Part shown: positions 1 through 14,000 of the stretch, piece by piece
Numbering within the stretch: position 1 is the stretch's first letter
Layout of the letters: every line of letters begins with the position of its first letter
From: a bacterium
GTDB taxonomy: Bacteria > SZUA-182 > SZUA-191 > JAJRXT01
NCBI GenBank assembly: GCA_024276125.1
Contig: JAJRXT010000015.1
Span: 1-64,000 of the forward strand
Reading direction: 5' to 3'
Length of the DNA: 64,000 bases
The notes under the pieces: model-generated
What the model was told of the DNA's origin: nothing
The model's database searches: none
The model's input: only the letters and a program-made list of their open reading frames with translations
Made by a program: the position numbers and the translations under genes

Positions 1-337
1 AGGTATACTGGATCAAATGACAGATCCTTGGGGGATCAAGGTTTCTAATGTAGAAATAAAGCATGTGGACTTACCTGAAAACATGAAGCGCGCTATGGCG
101 CGTGAGGCGGAAGCCGAAAGATAGCGGCGGGCTAAAATTATTAGCGCTGAGGGCGAATTTCAATCTGCTGAAAAGCTGGTTCAGGCCTCTGAAATGATGG
201 AAAAACATCCGATATCGGTTCAACTGCGCTATTTGGAAACATTGGTTAAAATAGGCGCCGATCAGAACACCACTACGTTATTTCCAATTCCGATGGACTT
301 ATTAAAGATTTTTTCGGGTAAAAATAAAGATGAATGA
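1..337 (+). pseudogene. Slipin/SPFH (stomatin-like) protein, C-terminal part, truncated by window edge, with in-frame TAG at 122-124
   Basis: Translation [69 protein letters not shown]...LLKIFSGKNKDE*; matches the conserved slipin DPWGIKV..VEIK.V.LP..M.RAMA.EAEAERE(R/K)RAK motif on both sides of the stop. Confidence 0.85.
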
Positions 338-360
338 TATGGCCGGATAAGTATAATTGG

Positions 361-418
361 ATAAATATCTATAACTTGTGTTGTCGGATTCTAAAATCCG
401 ACAACAGTGGCTTTGGGG
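361..418. repeat. Repeat family E copy 1 with TGTTGTCGGATT/AATCCGACAACA hairpin
   Basis: ataaatatctataacttgtgttgtcggattctaaaatccgacaacagtggctttgggg; near-identical copy at 46729-46787. Confidence 0.85.
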
Positions 419-531
419 GTAGATTTATAGAATCTGAACCAGCCAAAAAGATTATAGACGATGCTTCTTCTGTAGGATAGGGGCATATCTCCCTTCAGTT
501 GCAGGCAATGCCGTCGACTTAAGGTGGAAAC

Positions 532-619
532 CTGTCATTCCGAGGCTGGAGGCCGAAGAATCTTTCCCCCGCAATAGCGAGCAGATTCTTCATTCCACTC
601 CGTTACATTCAGAATAACA
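532..619. repeat. Repeat family A (GTCATTCTGA-type nested palindrome) copy
   Basis: cctgtcattccgaggctggaggccgaagaatcttt...cagattcttcattccactccgttacattcagaataaca; outer and inner inverted arms. Confidence 0.8.
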
Positions 620-730
620 ATTTCCTTAGCATTGGGTTTTAAACCCGCCCTACGCAATAAAATCAACAACTTTTATGTCTAAATAGGCATAAAAAGGATA
701 ATTACAGAACATACGATTAGACACAAAAAA

Positions 731-756
731 CCCCGGCATAGCCGAGGTTTTTTTAA
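731..756. terminator. Rho-independent terminator hairpin, possibly bidirectional
   Basis: aaaaaaccccggcatagccgaggttttttt: G/C-rich stem with T-run on plus and A-run (T-run on minus) on the other side. Confidence 0.75.
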
Positions 757-1043
757 TATATCTAACTCGAATAATTCGGGAATTAAACATAGCAAAACTC
801 ACCCACTTAGCATTATAAGCGCGTTATACTTATAATCCAAAATTGTACCTAAACAAACGCTGACTTATCAAGCTATTTAAAGTATAGCTTTAGAAACTAA
901 TCGTAAGACCTCTTGAGATTAGCAAACTAAAAGCTAACACAAAAGATGTTCTAAATCTTTATGTTAAGCCCTTGAATCAGCCTAGACGTTATTTAGACAC
1001 AACTCTTCATCCAAAGCGGAAAACTTGAATTTTGTTGACAGAT

Positions 1044-1217
1044 TTAATCGCTGGAAGCCAGCGAAGTACCGCCATGTCCAGGAGGTACCCATGGGGCGCC
1101 GCCGCCAAAAGGAGGACCAGGAACATCAATAAAACTAGTCTGACCTTGAAGTCCCTTAAAAGTGTTTTTTAACTCTTGCCTGGAATATTAAGTTATAATC
1201 TGGGGTTTTTCATACAT
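1044..1217 (-). pseudogene. Short peptide ORF with leader-like N-terminus and Gly/Pro-rich C-terminus, interrupted by TAA at 1188-1190
   Basis: Minus-strand frame reads MYEKPQIIT*YSRQELKNTFKGLQGQTSFIDVPGPPFGGGAPWVPPGHGGTSLASSD*; GGAG upstream of ATG; terminator hairpin downstream at 731-756. Confidence 0.45.
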
Positions 1218-2090
1218 AATTTATTTTCTCCAATACCCCCTTCATGAACTGCATTTATTCTTTTTCTATTATTGTTGCTTTATTCTTAATTTTACTGCTT
1301 AAATCTTAAAAACGATCATTTTAAATGTAGGCGGAAGGGCTGGTTAAAATTCTTCACTTTGTACAGGTAAACAGCCAAGCAAAACTTTAAAGTTAACCCA
1401 AAGAATAACCTGACAAAGCCAAGATTCAGGACCTCGCATGCCTTATTTCTATAATTAAACCAGTTAAGGAATATATTGTCAAGAAAAAAAGTACAATTAC
1501 AGCAATAAAAATTAATTATAACAATGATATTCCCGGATATTCCTGTAAAATGTCTGTGAAGCCGAAAGAGCATACAGCATACGGTATTTCTGGAAACTTT
1601 TATGTCCTGTATCTTGTTGTGTGTGATGATAAATTTTACTTTTTAGGAAATCATCAATAATTCAGGCTAGAATATAAATCTATTGTGCAAGCCAGAGCTT
1701 GACGTGAAACTTGTTGGATTTACTGTCTTGCAGGCGCTGGTGTGGGATAATGTCCTGTCTTCGTCCGCTAATTTGTAAGAGATAAGCCCTTTGCTGATTT
1801 TACTCAAAAAGCGGCAGATGATGTTTTTGCACTGACTTAAAAACTACAAAAAGCAGACTTCTTGTAAAGCGGGGGGGGGGCTGTTTAGGAAAATTGGTTG
1901 CAATGCTTGTCACGGTTTGCTATAATAAAATAGAGTAGTTTTGTTGTATAGGGGCGGAGGGTGGTTTGCGCCATCCTAGCGGTGATATGATTTATAATGT
2001 TTTATTTATCCTTCCTATTTTTCTAAATTTGCAAAATAGTAGTTTTTTTTAATAATGTAAGACCTTTGTGTTTTTTTGTGGAGGGGGAAC

Positions 2091-5000
2091 GTGTTTACTT
2101 GGCATAATCTAAAGTTCAGGATTCTTTCTTTGGCGCTTGGTGTCTTTATGGCAATGGCGCTTTCTTATTCGCCGGCTTGGGCGGCTGTTTATACTGTTTG
2201 TTCTTCCGGTTGTGATTATACGGGGTTACAGCCGGCTATTAATGCAGCGTTGTCTGACGGCGCCGCAAGTACCATAAACATTACTGAAGCAGGGGTGTAT
2301 TCAGGCCCCTTTAAGGTTCCTTATGTTGAAGCTGAGCGTTCGTATGAGCTTAGTATTGTAGGAAATACCGCCTCCAGAGATGATGTGATTTTGGATAATC
2401 CTACGGCGTCTATTGCCCCGGGGATTCCCATTCCAGCGGTTATCGCTACTGAATTTAATGTGATAGGCACGCAATCCGCCTATGGTATGCCCTTAAAGCT
2501 TAAACATTTAACGATTACCGCATCAGAACTGCTGGTTAACGGCGATATGGAGGGCGCTTATAACGGCGGTCTGGCCTCCGGTTGGAGTAAAGCCGGCGCT
2601 CCTGTTTTAAGCGAGGTAACTTACGGCAGCCTAACAACTGCTCAGGGCGCTGTTTTAAAGGTGCTATCCGGTAATAAGGCGCAAGGTTTTACCGGTACTG
2701 ATGCCAGTAACTATATATATACCACAGTAAGCGGCGCTAAGCTGGGCGCTAACCGCACTTACACCTTTTCCGTATGGTTCAGGCGTACGGCAGGCGCCGG
2801 TAATGCAAAGGTAATGGCGGAGCTGGAATTCTCAGGAATAGGTACTACTACCGTATTGTCTACTTCGGCGGTAAATTATGCGGATATGTATAATCAATTG
2901 ACATATACCTTTATTACCACCGCTAATCCTGCTGATTTAAAAGTCAAACTTTATTGTGATTCCCTCTCCACTGCGGCGGTAGTGGACGGCGCGGCTATTG
3001 CCTCTCCGCTTACGGCGGGTGTGTTTTTTAAGGGTCCCGCAGGCAGTACGGATTTGCAGGGAGTGGAAGACTGCGTAGTACGCAATATCGGGCATGTTTC
3101 CAGTCAAGGCGGCAATGGTAAGTATCTGCCGGCTACTTGGAATGATCTGGATGACCCTTTGGGTGAGAACGGCGATGATGTACACGGACATGGGGTTGTG
3201 ATTTTTACCGGCGCTGCGCCCTTGATTGTAGATAATGATATACGTCAGAATTATGACGGGGTGAGTATCTCCGAATCGGTGTTAGGTTCAGCCAGCGTGC
3301 AGGCGGATAATCCGCGTTTGTGGAGTACCGGTTATGCGGATCAAACCTATTGGCAGATGAAGCAGCGTATACGCCAAAATGCGCGCTTTGGTATAGCCGT
3401 AAGAAACGGCGCTACGCCTTATATTGGTAATATGAATTATGATACGAAAATTACCTCGTTTCCATTGGATTACGCTAATGATATTGCCGGTAATGGTTAC
3501 GCCAATATAGCCGCACAAGATGATGCGGCGCCGCGTATATATTATAATTATATTCAGGGTAATTTCGATTATTTGTTTGATCTGTATTATATGGGAGAGC
3601 AAAACCCTAGCCAGTACGGTATTTTGTCCAGGGAAGCGGCTTCTGCTGTTATAGTCGGAAATAAAATATATGATCATAATAGGGCTGCGGTGGCCGTGCG
3701 CGATAATGCCGCTCCTTTATTGGGGGACAATAGCACGTGGATTAGCTGGGATGGTGATTTGGTCAATCTGGATGTCAGGGTAAACCAGATATACGGCAAC
3801 AACTTCTACGCCTCTTTGGGAGACGATGATGCTAGGCGTGTATTTTGTAATCATGGGGCTTTCGATAATATAGATTGCGCTGCGGTGGCCAGTATGGACG
3901 GCGCTATGCCGGTTATACGCAACAATTATATCAATTATAATCATTGGGCGGGAGTAGGAAGCCGTGATTGGGCGGCGCCTGATGTGCGCGGTAATTGGAT
4001 TGAGAACAATGTTATTGGCATGTCTTTTATGTCGGTGCGGGATTCTGCGACTGCGGCGGCTCGTATAGGCGGTTCGGCGGCCGGCGAGGGTAATGAAGTA
4101 TACTGGAATCAGGTGGGAATTGCTGTGCGCAACAGCGGTAATCGTGAAAATCGGGTATTGATTGAAGGTAATTATGTACATGATAATGAAGGCGTTGACC
4201 GCGGGGTTGGTATTGCCGTAAATAATTCTTATGTGCAGATTACAAATAATGATATAACCAGTAATTCCGCTGCCAGCCTGTGGCCGGGGCGCAAGGCGGC
4301 TATTGCCGTATTTAATGATTCGGATGTATTGATTAATTATAACCGAATCCTAAATAACCGCGGGGTGGGGCTTTCCGCTATAGATTCTGCGGTGGAGGTG
4401 GAGCATAACCTGCTGGCTGATAATTTTCCCGGGACTATTGGCTTTAATGTGCTGTTGGGTGGAATTGATGTTGGAGATTACGGCGGATATTTATTTAACG
4501 GCGGTTTTGAGGATAATGAGATATTTACAGTAGAAAAATGTTGTTATACTGTAGCCCCTGAATGGAAAATGGCCGGTAGTATTTACGCTAGTGAGAATAT
4601 CGTTCAGGTAAAAGAAGGCGGTTCGGCTCAGGAATTTGGCGAAGGCGGGCCGGATAGCAGTTATTTGTATTATCCGGCAATGGTAAGCGCCGGGCAGGAG
4701 TATTATTTCAGCGGCTGGCTGACTAGAGCATCAGGGACAGGTACTGTATATCTGCAATTATCAGAGGCGGCCTATAATAATGTATACACTACTTTTGCGG
4801 TAACCTCTTCGGCTTGGAGCAAGGTGAGTTTTACATTTAAAGCCATATCGAATGATGTGGTGATAAAACTTTATACCGTAGGCGCCGGCGCTATTGGTTT
4901 GGCGGATGGTTTTGAATTAAGAAGAATTAAGCCGGGCGCTATCGTCAGGAAATTCAATCATAATATTTTAGCGGGCGATGTATGGTTTGACGGGCGTTAT

Positions 5001-8000
5001 GATGTAAGCCAAGTTTATATTGAAGGCGGCGCCCTGGTTAAGGAATTAAAGCATAATATTATCGGGCGCTGCTTTCTTGGGGTTAATCTGGATCCCGGCC
5101 GGGTTGAACATAGCGGTACATTGCCGGTTCAGGGCGCCTTAGGCGCCAATGAAGTGCAACTGGCGGCTTCTGCGGCTTCGGGTAATGATGATGCTTATGC
5201 AGGTATGATGTTGGTATTGCCGGGCAGCGGTATGGGGTTGCCGGTAGAGGCTATGATTACAGCTTATAATAGCTCAACTAAAGTAGCTACTATAGAATAT
5301 CCAACGTGGGTTACTCCGCCTGCGGCGGGGCAATTATATGAAATACGTTCTCGGCGCGGCAGGATTGATGCTAATGCGGTGGATTATAATCTGGTCTATG
5401 CCTGGAGTAATGATGCTGATACCGACGGAGTGTCCGACGGCTATTTGCTAAACGGTGCATTGCCCGGAGAGAATACGTATTATTACGGGGAATATTATGG
5501 CGCTACCCCCCTGCCGTTTTTTGAAGACCCGAATCATATTTATCCTTCTACGCAGGATTATCATATATACTCTAATTCTTCGGTGTATACTTACACTTAC
5601 AAAAATGGCGCTTTATGTGCCGATACAGACGGGCAGCGTTTGGGACCGGACTGTAATTTTACCTATCCGCCGGCAGATTATCAGTATTTTTGGCCGAGGG
5701 TAGTTCCTTTTCCCGTTTCTCCGCCGGCAGATACGGCGGCGCCTGCCGTAGTGTCGATTAATCCGCCGGATGGCGCAGCGTCCGCCTCGCCATATACGCC
5801 GGTCAGCATTTATTTACAAGATCAAGGTATCGGCAGCGCCGCTAATTCGGGTTTAGCGCTGGATGGGATTGTCCGCAACACTATAAAGGTGCAGGTAAAT
5901 TCTCCGGTGTATAGCGGGCAATACTCTTATGGCGATGCCGAGCTTATCATTTTACCTGATTATAATAATGCCAGCCAGTATAAGATATTGTTTGCGCCGG
6001 CGGCTCTTGAGGGTTTTGGAATTGGTACGGTGGATATTGGTCTTTATGCGGCAGACGCACAGGGGAATATTTTTAGTAATACTATGACACCATATTCCTT
6101 TATTACCTCAAGCGGGGATGTAACGGCTCCGCAGTTGGCGGATTTCTTTCCCAAGCCGGATGATGTTTGTGCATATTTACAGCCTGCTGATATTCCCATA
6201 GATTTTCGTCTAACAGACGGGGCGGCCGGAGTTAATATATACAGCGCCACGCTGAATGTAGCTACCTATGATATGGGCGGCGGCTTTATTGAGACCTTAT
6301 ATAATGGTTCTATTTATTCATATGCGGTAATTAGTAATACTCCATTATATAGTAATTATAGTGTTTTTTATCATCCCGAATGTGATTATGATAATGATGT
6401 GATGGTGAACGCCACTATTACAGCCTATGATTATGAAAACAATCATTTGTCTACTACCCGTAAATTCTGTATTGCCGCAGACAGTACCCCGCCGGAGGAG
6501 GTTTCTTATCTAAAAGCCAAGGTTTCGGCGGCCGGTGTGGTGTCTTTAACCTGGGATGCCAGCATAGACGCGCCGGGCGGCGCGTCTGCTGGTTGTGTAG
6601 TTGGCGGGGATCTGGCCTATTATGAACTTTTGGTCTGCGGCGGCGGTCTGGAGGACAGTCTGCTGTGTACGTTTGGTGACTGGGTTTTATGGAAGACTAA
6701 TATCAGCAATTTGGCCACTGCGGTTACGGTTTATGATTTGCCGGAGGGTAAGTATAAATTCAGATTGCGCGGGGTGGATTCTGCCGGTAATAAGAGTATG
6801 GGCGCTTTGGCTAATAGAAATGTTTTTTATCCCTATGGAGAGCCCTTAACCCTTTATGAGGGGTTTTTCGATGAGGATTTTAACGGCGTAAGCGATAATT
6901 TTTACGCTGCATATTTGAATAAATGGCTGCGTTTCGGCGGTATTAATTGTAATAACTCTATTGGCAGTAAATTGAGCGTATCCGGTGAGAATGGCGAGTA
7001 TCTGGCGCACAATTTTTCTGCCGGTGATTTGCAATACAGCGCTGATTTGACTTTAGATGCCGGCGAGGCCGGTTATCTTTTAATTCGCAAATTATACGGT
7101 AGCGAGGTGGGAACTACGGGCTATGCGGCTTTTGTGGATTTAGCCAACGCCCGTATTGGTATATATGATGTAGGCGACGCTACTGTGGTGGCGCAAGCGC
7201 CTATTAGCGCGGTTGTCGGCGCTTATAATTTAAAGCTTACTACGCCGGGCAATAAAATCCGCTTGGTTGTTACTGGTGCGGCTAGCGCTACTACTGAATA
7301 TATTGGGGCAATCCATTATCTTTACGGGCAAGCGGGTATTTGGCAGCCTGATTCTGCGAGCGGGCTTACTGTATCTAATGTGGAATTTGATAATATTGTA
7401 ATTAAGGATTATCAAGACCGCTGGCAAGCTGCCGGTTCTTGGAATACTACTGGTTATGCCGGTGGCGGCTATGCCTTAAGGCCGTATTCAGATAATCAGG
7501 ATATTGTAGTGGGTGATTTTGTACTTCCAGATGATTTTATTTTGCAGGCTGATGTTAAGCTTAAGGCGGAGGGGACCCAGGGCGCTATATTGTTTCAAAA
7601 AAAAGATGAACAATCGGTGGTCTATAGTGGTGGTTATGCGGCTTGTATAGAAAGCAATGGCGCGACTGATACGGTTTCTTTCTATCGGATAGATAATGGA
7701 GCGCTTAGCGTTTTGGCTGACACCACTGTCCATACAATTGATATCAACACCAATTATCACCTTAAATTGTTGGTATCAGGCGGTCAGTTTGCCCTTTATG
7801 CTTCTTCTGATACAGCTAAACCGTATAATTATGAGCGCTGGCTGGTAGGCAGCGATTCCGGCGCCCCGTTTACTGGCGGTTATGCCGGTTTTTGGCAGCA
7901 GACCGGAAAGGGCTATGATGTGAGCTATGATAATTTTTCCTTTGGTACGACTGAACCATTTAAATTTCCCGGTCTTGGCGTTGCTCATGCTGTAACCAAT

Positions 8001-11000
8001 TCAGTGATTACTACTGAGCAGTATGCCAATATAAATAGCGCTATAAACAGCGCCGCCGCAGATGGGGGTTATGTATATTTTGATGGCTGTAATCCCGGGG
8101 TTACGGTTTATAACATCGGCAAGAATGTTATTAGAATGAAACCGGGCGTCAGCTTTTTAGGTGAGGGGCCTGATTGCACCGTGATTCGCGGAAGCGGGCC
8201 GGTGATACTTTATACGGCTGATGATGTGGTTGTAGAAGGTATAAAAATAGAAGGGGCGAATAAAAAACAAATAGGGGTTTATTGTACCAATGTATCGCCC
8301 ATGCTGATTGACTGTAAGGTTACAAATTGTGCTGATGCAATTAGAATTGGCGGTTCTGAGGGTACTTCGCCTACGATAACCGGCTGTGATATCTACAATA
8401 ATGCGCGTATGGGGATTGGTAACAACCTGTTTTCATCAGCCTGGATTTTTGATAATCGTATCGGGCTAAACGGCTTAAACGGAGTCGGCGCCAGAGACAA
8501 TGCCGCTCCCCGGATTGAAGATAATTTGATCGGTTCACATTTTGCAGATTTGGAACGCGATAACAGTTTGGGCAGTCAAGGCGGCTTAGCGGATAATCAA
8601 GTAAAATTGGATAGCGGGGCTAGTCCTACTGATGATTATTATAAAAATATGGTGCTTATCTTAACCAGCGGTTTGGGCAAACCTAAGATGGTGCGTATTA
8701 CCGGTTATGCGGGCGCCACTCAAATCTGTACAGTATCGCCCGGGTATGCGGTACATCCGCTTATGGGAGATAACTATAAGATTATGAGATGGTTTCCCGG
8801 TAATGGTTATGTGGGTATTGCTCTTCGGGGCAATTCCATGGCGCGTGTTGTACGCAATCGGGTGACTAAAAACTTTGGACCGGGTATTGGTTCTCGCGAT
8901 GATGCGACGCCTAGTATTGAGCGGAATATAGTTTATGAAAATGCTCAGCACGGTATAGGAAATTATGCCCGCAGTAATGCCAGTGTGGTGGGTAATATAG
9001 TTTACGGAAATGCCAATGTAGGTATTGGAATGCACTCTAATTCTCAGGCTGAGGTTATTGGCAATACTGTATACAGTAATGGCGGTGATGCCGGAATCGG
9101 CGGTGGCAGCAGGGCTTCCGGGCTTATTCGCGACAATATTGTCTATAACAGCGAAAATGCGGGAATAGGCTTTCATGCCAGCCGCGGCGATTTTGAAATA
9201 TACAATAATTATGTGTTTGCCAATGCCTTTAATGGTATTGCGATTGATAATGCTATCGGCAGTTTTACGGTTCAGGGTAATATGGTTGTTTCCAATGGTT
9301 TTAGCAGCGGGCTTGACCAGGGCGGGGGAATTGCCCTGCGGGATTTTAATGGAACGCTTAAGCTGACTGATAACCGGTTGCATTCGAATAATCATGCCGG
9401 TATTTCTTTGATACGCGTTAATAACGTTACTCTGAGCAATCTGACAGCTACTCATAATGGGCGAGGAATGACAATGCCGAGCGTTATGATGTGTGCCGGA
9501 GTGCGTATTAATGATTGTAATGGAATAATCGTTGAGAATTGTACCATAAAGGATAACCATGGATTAGGTATTGCTGTGGCGGATTTGACAGCCGGCAATC
9601 AAGTTACTATCCGTAACAACATTATTGGCGGGGCATCTGGAGCGGGTAATACTACCGGTGGTATTGGAATCGGTATAAATGAAGCGGCAAGTAATGCCGG
9701 TACAGTGTATATCAACGGTAATAATATTATTAGTTCCAATGGCGGCTCTGCTATGGGAATTGATATGGCCGGCGGTATCGCTGTTTATAATTTTTCGGGT
9801 ACAGCGAATATTTACGGTAACCAAATATTAGAAAATACCGGCACCCAGAGCGCTGCCGGCGGTATTGGTATCAGAGATTTGATGGGCGGTACGGTAAACA
9901 TAGGGGTTCAGGCTGCTAATATCATTAGAGGCAATATTGGTGATATGGCCGGCGGTATCGGCGGAACCGGAGGGACGGGCGCTGTTAATATCAACCAAAA
10001 TGAGATTACTGATTCTGTCCGTAATGGTATTGGTTTTATCAGGACCGATGTAGCGTTACAGATTAATAATAACCAGATTTATAAAAACACTTTGACTGGA
10101 GTAGGTTTAAGAGAGATAACCGGCCAGATTAAGCTTACTGATAATACAATTTCATCAAATGGCAATGGTTCAACATCTGTACCTATTGCAGCGGGTGTGG
10201 CGATTAATGAGTGTGCTGATGTAAGTATTACGAGCAGTAATACTATTCGCAATAATAATGGTTACGGGATAAGTATGGCCGATTTAACCAGCGGTGATAC
10301 TGTGCAGATTAGCGGTAATACTATCGGCGGCGCTCTTGGCGCAGGGAACCTGCTTGGCGGAATCGGGGTTAGCGTGGATGATGCTTTGACAAATCAGGGG
10401 ACTATCTCTATAAGCGCAAACACCATAAGCTATAATCAGGCGACCGATCGGGCGGCGGGTATCGGTCTTAAAAAATTTGCCGGTACGGCTGATATAAGTA
10501 ATAATACCGTAGCCTATAATGTAACTACCATTAATACCTTAATTACCAGCGGCATACCAGGCGGTATCGGCGTATTAGAGCCGCAGGATATTGCAAGTAG
10601 TACCAGTGTTACCATAAACAATAACATCATAAATTCCAATCAAACCGACCCTAGCTCTACGGTTGGCGGTATCGGGGTAATTGGCGCCTCCGCCTTGGCT
10701 AAAGGAACTCTAACCACTTTGGTTATTACCAGCAACCGCATTTCCAACCATTATCATCCAGTACAAGGGAAAAAGGCTAGCGGAATCGGTATTAGGTGGA
10801 TCGATTTTACCGATGCAAGTCTTACAATTAGAAACAATAAAAAAGATAATATAGGTATACAAAATAATGTTTATGGTATATCGCTACTGGAAAATGCAGG
10901 CGGGGCTACTGCCAGTGTACAGATTTCTGATAACAGGGTGTATAGTCATCTAAAAGATGGAATAAGGCTGAAAAATAACCTGTTTGATTTTAATATCAGT

Positions 11001-14000
11001 AAAAATATTTTGGATAATGATACGGTAATCGGTTCCGGTGGTGATTACGGCATAAGTATGCTGGGTCAAAGCGCAACTTATGTGGCCAGCGCTACCTTAC
11101 ATAGTAATACCATTAAAAATTTCGGCTTATCCGGTATCAGGACATATGATTATCCCAAAGGCTCGGGTTTGGCGGTTACCTCTAATCTGATAAGCACCAA
11201 TGGCCGGCGGGATAAGAAGTATCGTAAAGGTGAGCCATTGGATGACGGGACGACCTGTAATTCGCTGTATTCATGTTCGGCGGCCTCCGGTATTCAGGCC
11301 AAAGCAAGCTACTTTGATACAGTTACAGATAACACTATCCGCTATAACCTATATGCCGGTATTGCCCTGGATAATACTGACGGCTGGATTGGTACAGTGG
11401 GGGCGGGTAATGAGATTTCCTATAATGGTAATTCAACCGGCAATGAAAAGTGTCCGCCTGTAGCTATTCCCGGCGGAGACGGCGGGATTGCCGTCTATGG
11501 TTTAGACGCAGGCAAAAAGCTGGTTATTTCAGGTAATTCTCTTCACGATAATTTTGGAGATAATGTGAATGTTAATAATGCGTTAGGCAGCATTATCTAT
11601 GACGGCACTACAATCCCGGGCGGCGGCAGTTCAGGAGAAGGTCATGGTATTGTTCGTGATTGCACCCAGCCCGGCAGTTGTAATGAAACAATTGATTGTA
11701 TTGCGACACCCGGTTATCAAGCACAGGTTGTCGGGAATAAGGGGTACGGTGTTTTGATTTTTGGCGAGCATGCTGAAAATCTGATAATTCAAAACTGCGA
11801 TATTTATAGTAACGGGCGCAATGGAGAATTCATCGGATGCGATGGCAAGCCGATAGGCGGCGGTGTCGCTCTTGCAATGGGGGCTGATCCCACTATTCGC
11901 AATAATAATATTTACAATAACGGTATTTCCGCTCAGCCGGAAGGCTCCGGCGGTAATTCGGGGATTAACTTAAATAATGCCGGCAGTGTAAAAATCTACA
12001 GGAATGAAATCTATAATAATGCTAATGACGGCATCAGCATTATGGATAGCTCTACTCCGGTAATTGGCGGGGATGACGCGACTTTCAGTAACAGAATTTA
12101 TGCTAACTGGCGTTTCGGCGTGGGAATCAGCGGCTTTGAGACGGAGCCGTCGGTAAGTATAAAATATAATCATATCTACTCTAATGTCCGAGTGGGATTA
12201 AGCGCTAGAAATACCAATGTGTTTGAAGTTATTGGTAATAAAATCTACGACAATGGTAGGGGATATCCTAAAGTGCCGGGTACCACTACTCCTGATGCGG
12301 GTATTAGGATTAATGCGGGTTATTTGAATATAATTAAAGACAATATCATTTGTACTAATGATGGTTTCGGGGTTAGTTTGGCTGAACATTCAGATGGTGA
12401 TACAACTATTATTAGCAACAATATTATTGGCAGGGCTGATATATTGGGGAACAATCATGGCAATAGCTTTGCCGGAATGGGAGTTGGTAAAATCAGCTTC
12501 AGCCGTTTAGAAGGCGGTATACCGGCGGGCGCTTTAGGCTATTGGAAGTTTGAGGAAGGAGTCGGTACCCTTACTTATGACGAAACCGTTGCCGAAAATA
12601 ATGGCATTGTGTATGGCGCTAGTTGGATAGCATCGGGTAAATCAGGAAATGCTTTGTCCTATGACGGCACGGATGATTATGCTGAAATAGCCGGACTTAT
12701 ACCTGGCGCTATCAGGGGTTCTTACTATGACGGGACAAATTTTGATACCTTTGCTGATTCTGATATATTTACCGGGATAAATTTTCCGGCTGATGAGGAT
12801 TCATGGCTTTGGAGTGACGGTGATAATAGCTGGGTCTGGAGCGGTGATCCGCAGGATTCATGGATTCCAACTTCTGTCGGCCCGGACTATTTCTCAATGC
12901 GTTTTGATGGTTATGTTAAAGCGGATGCCGATGGAACATACACATTTTATTCAACCGCAGATGACGGTCAAAAATTGTGGGTTGATAATCAATTGGTATT
13001 CAGTGATTGGACTATTCACAGCGGAATGCAGGAGGTATCTGGCAGTATAGCATTAAGCGCCGGCTGGCATTCATTAAGGTTGGAATATTATCGCGATTCA
13101 TTTTTGGTGCAGGAGGCAACTGCCCCGCCCGGCGTAATTTTGGAATATGAGAATGTAGCGCTGTTTTCCAGGCAAGTTATTCCAGCCGATCATTTTGGTT
13201 TTAACAGCGGTACATTAATGTTGGAGGCGCCGGCTATGACGGCGGAGGCCTGGATTTATCCCACGGCCTATCCCGCGAGTGATACGGCTATTTTAAATAA
13301 ATGGCTTAATAATAATGTACTCGACGGAGAAGATGCCTGTAAGCAATATATGCTTTATTTTATGAGTAACGGGCATGTCAGGTGGTATTCTTCGGACGAC
13401 TGTTCCGGTACGCATCAGGGAAATGTGGAAAGCACGGAAGCGCTTGCCCTAAATACCTGGAATCATGTGGTAGCGGTTACAGATGGAAGTAAACTGCGTT
13501 TATACATAAATGCCAGCAATGGAATTGAGAATAACAGTATAGACTGGCCGTATAGTATTAATGGGGTCAGTACCGGTACCTTACAGATTGGTAAGTATGA
13601 TAATAAATTCTTCTCAGGCGTTATTGACGAGGTTGTTTTATATGATCGAGCTTTATCCAGTTCAGAGGTTCAGGAGCGTTTTCATTATACCGGCTTATTA
13701 TGGATGGCGGCGGCTAATGATGCCTCAGGCGGCGGCCCTGGCGTTCAGGCAGGCGATCAGGTCGTTCTTAAGTTCAGCGGGCAGACTAACGGTCGGCAGA
13801 TAACAGCAGCCAATATAGATACGGTTTTGGCTCTAAGTGACGGTCATACTTGGCTGGATGCCGATGGAACTATTAGCAGCGCGCTGTGGAGCGCTCAGTC
13901 TTATCCCAATGATACGCTTACCATTACCCTAAGCGATACCAACGGTGCGCCTACTATATCCGTTGGCGATACTATTATTATGGACGGCAGTATTAAAGAT

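Noticed and set aside
1316-1573. 85-aa minus-strand ORF upstream of the small peptide ORF
   Set aside because: Composition looks random (Phe/Leu/Asn-rich) with no recognisable family; left unannotated.
1680-1900. Possible gene remnant (GFTVLQALVWDNV...) upstream of the giant gene
   Set aside because: Too short and broken to assign; the poly-G tract at ~1870 may be an assembly artefact.
8661-9560. 299-aa minus-strand ORF inside the giant gene
   Set aside because: Antisense of repetitive beta-helix coding sequence; low-complexity Ile/Asn/His/Thr composition with no recognisable domain. The same applies to the other antisense ORFs across 2937-22586.
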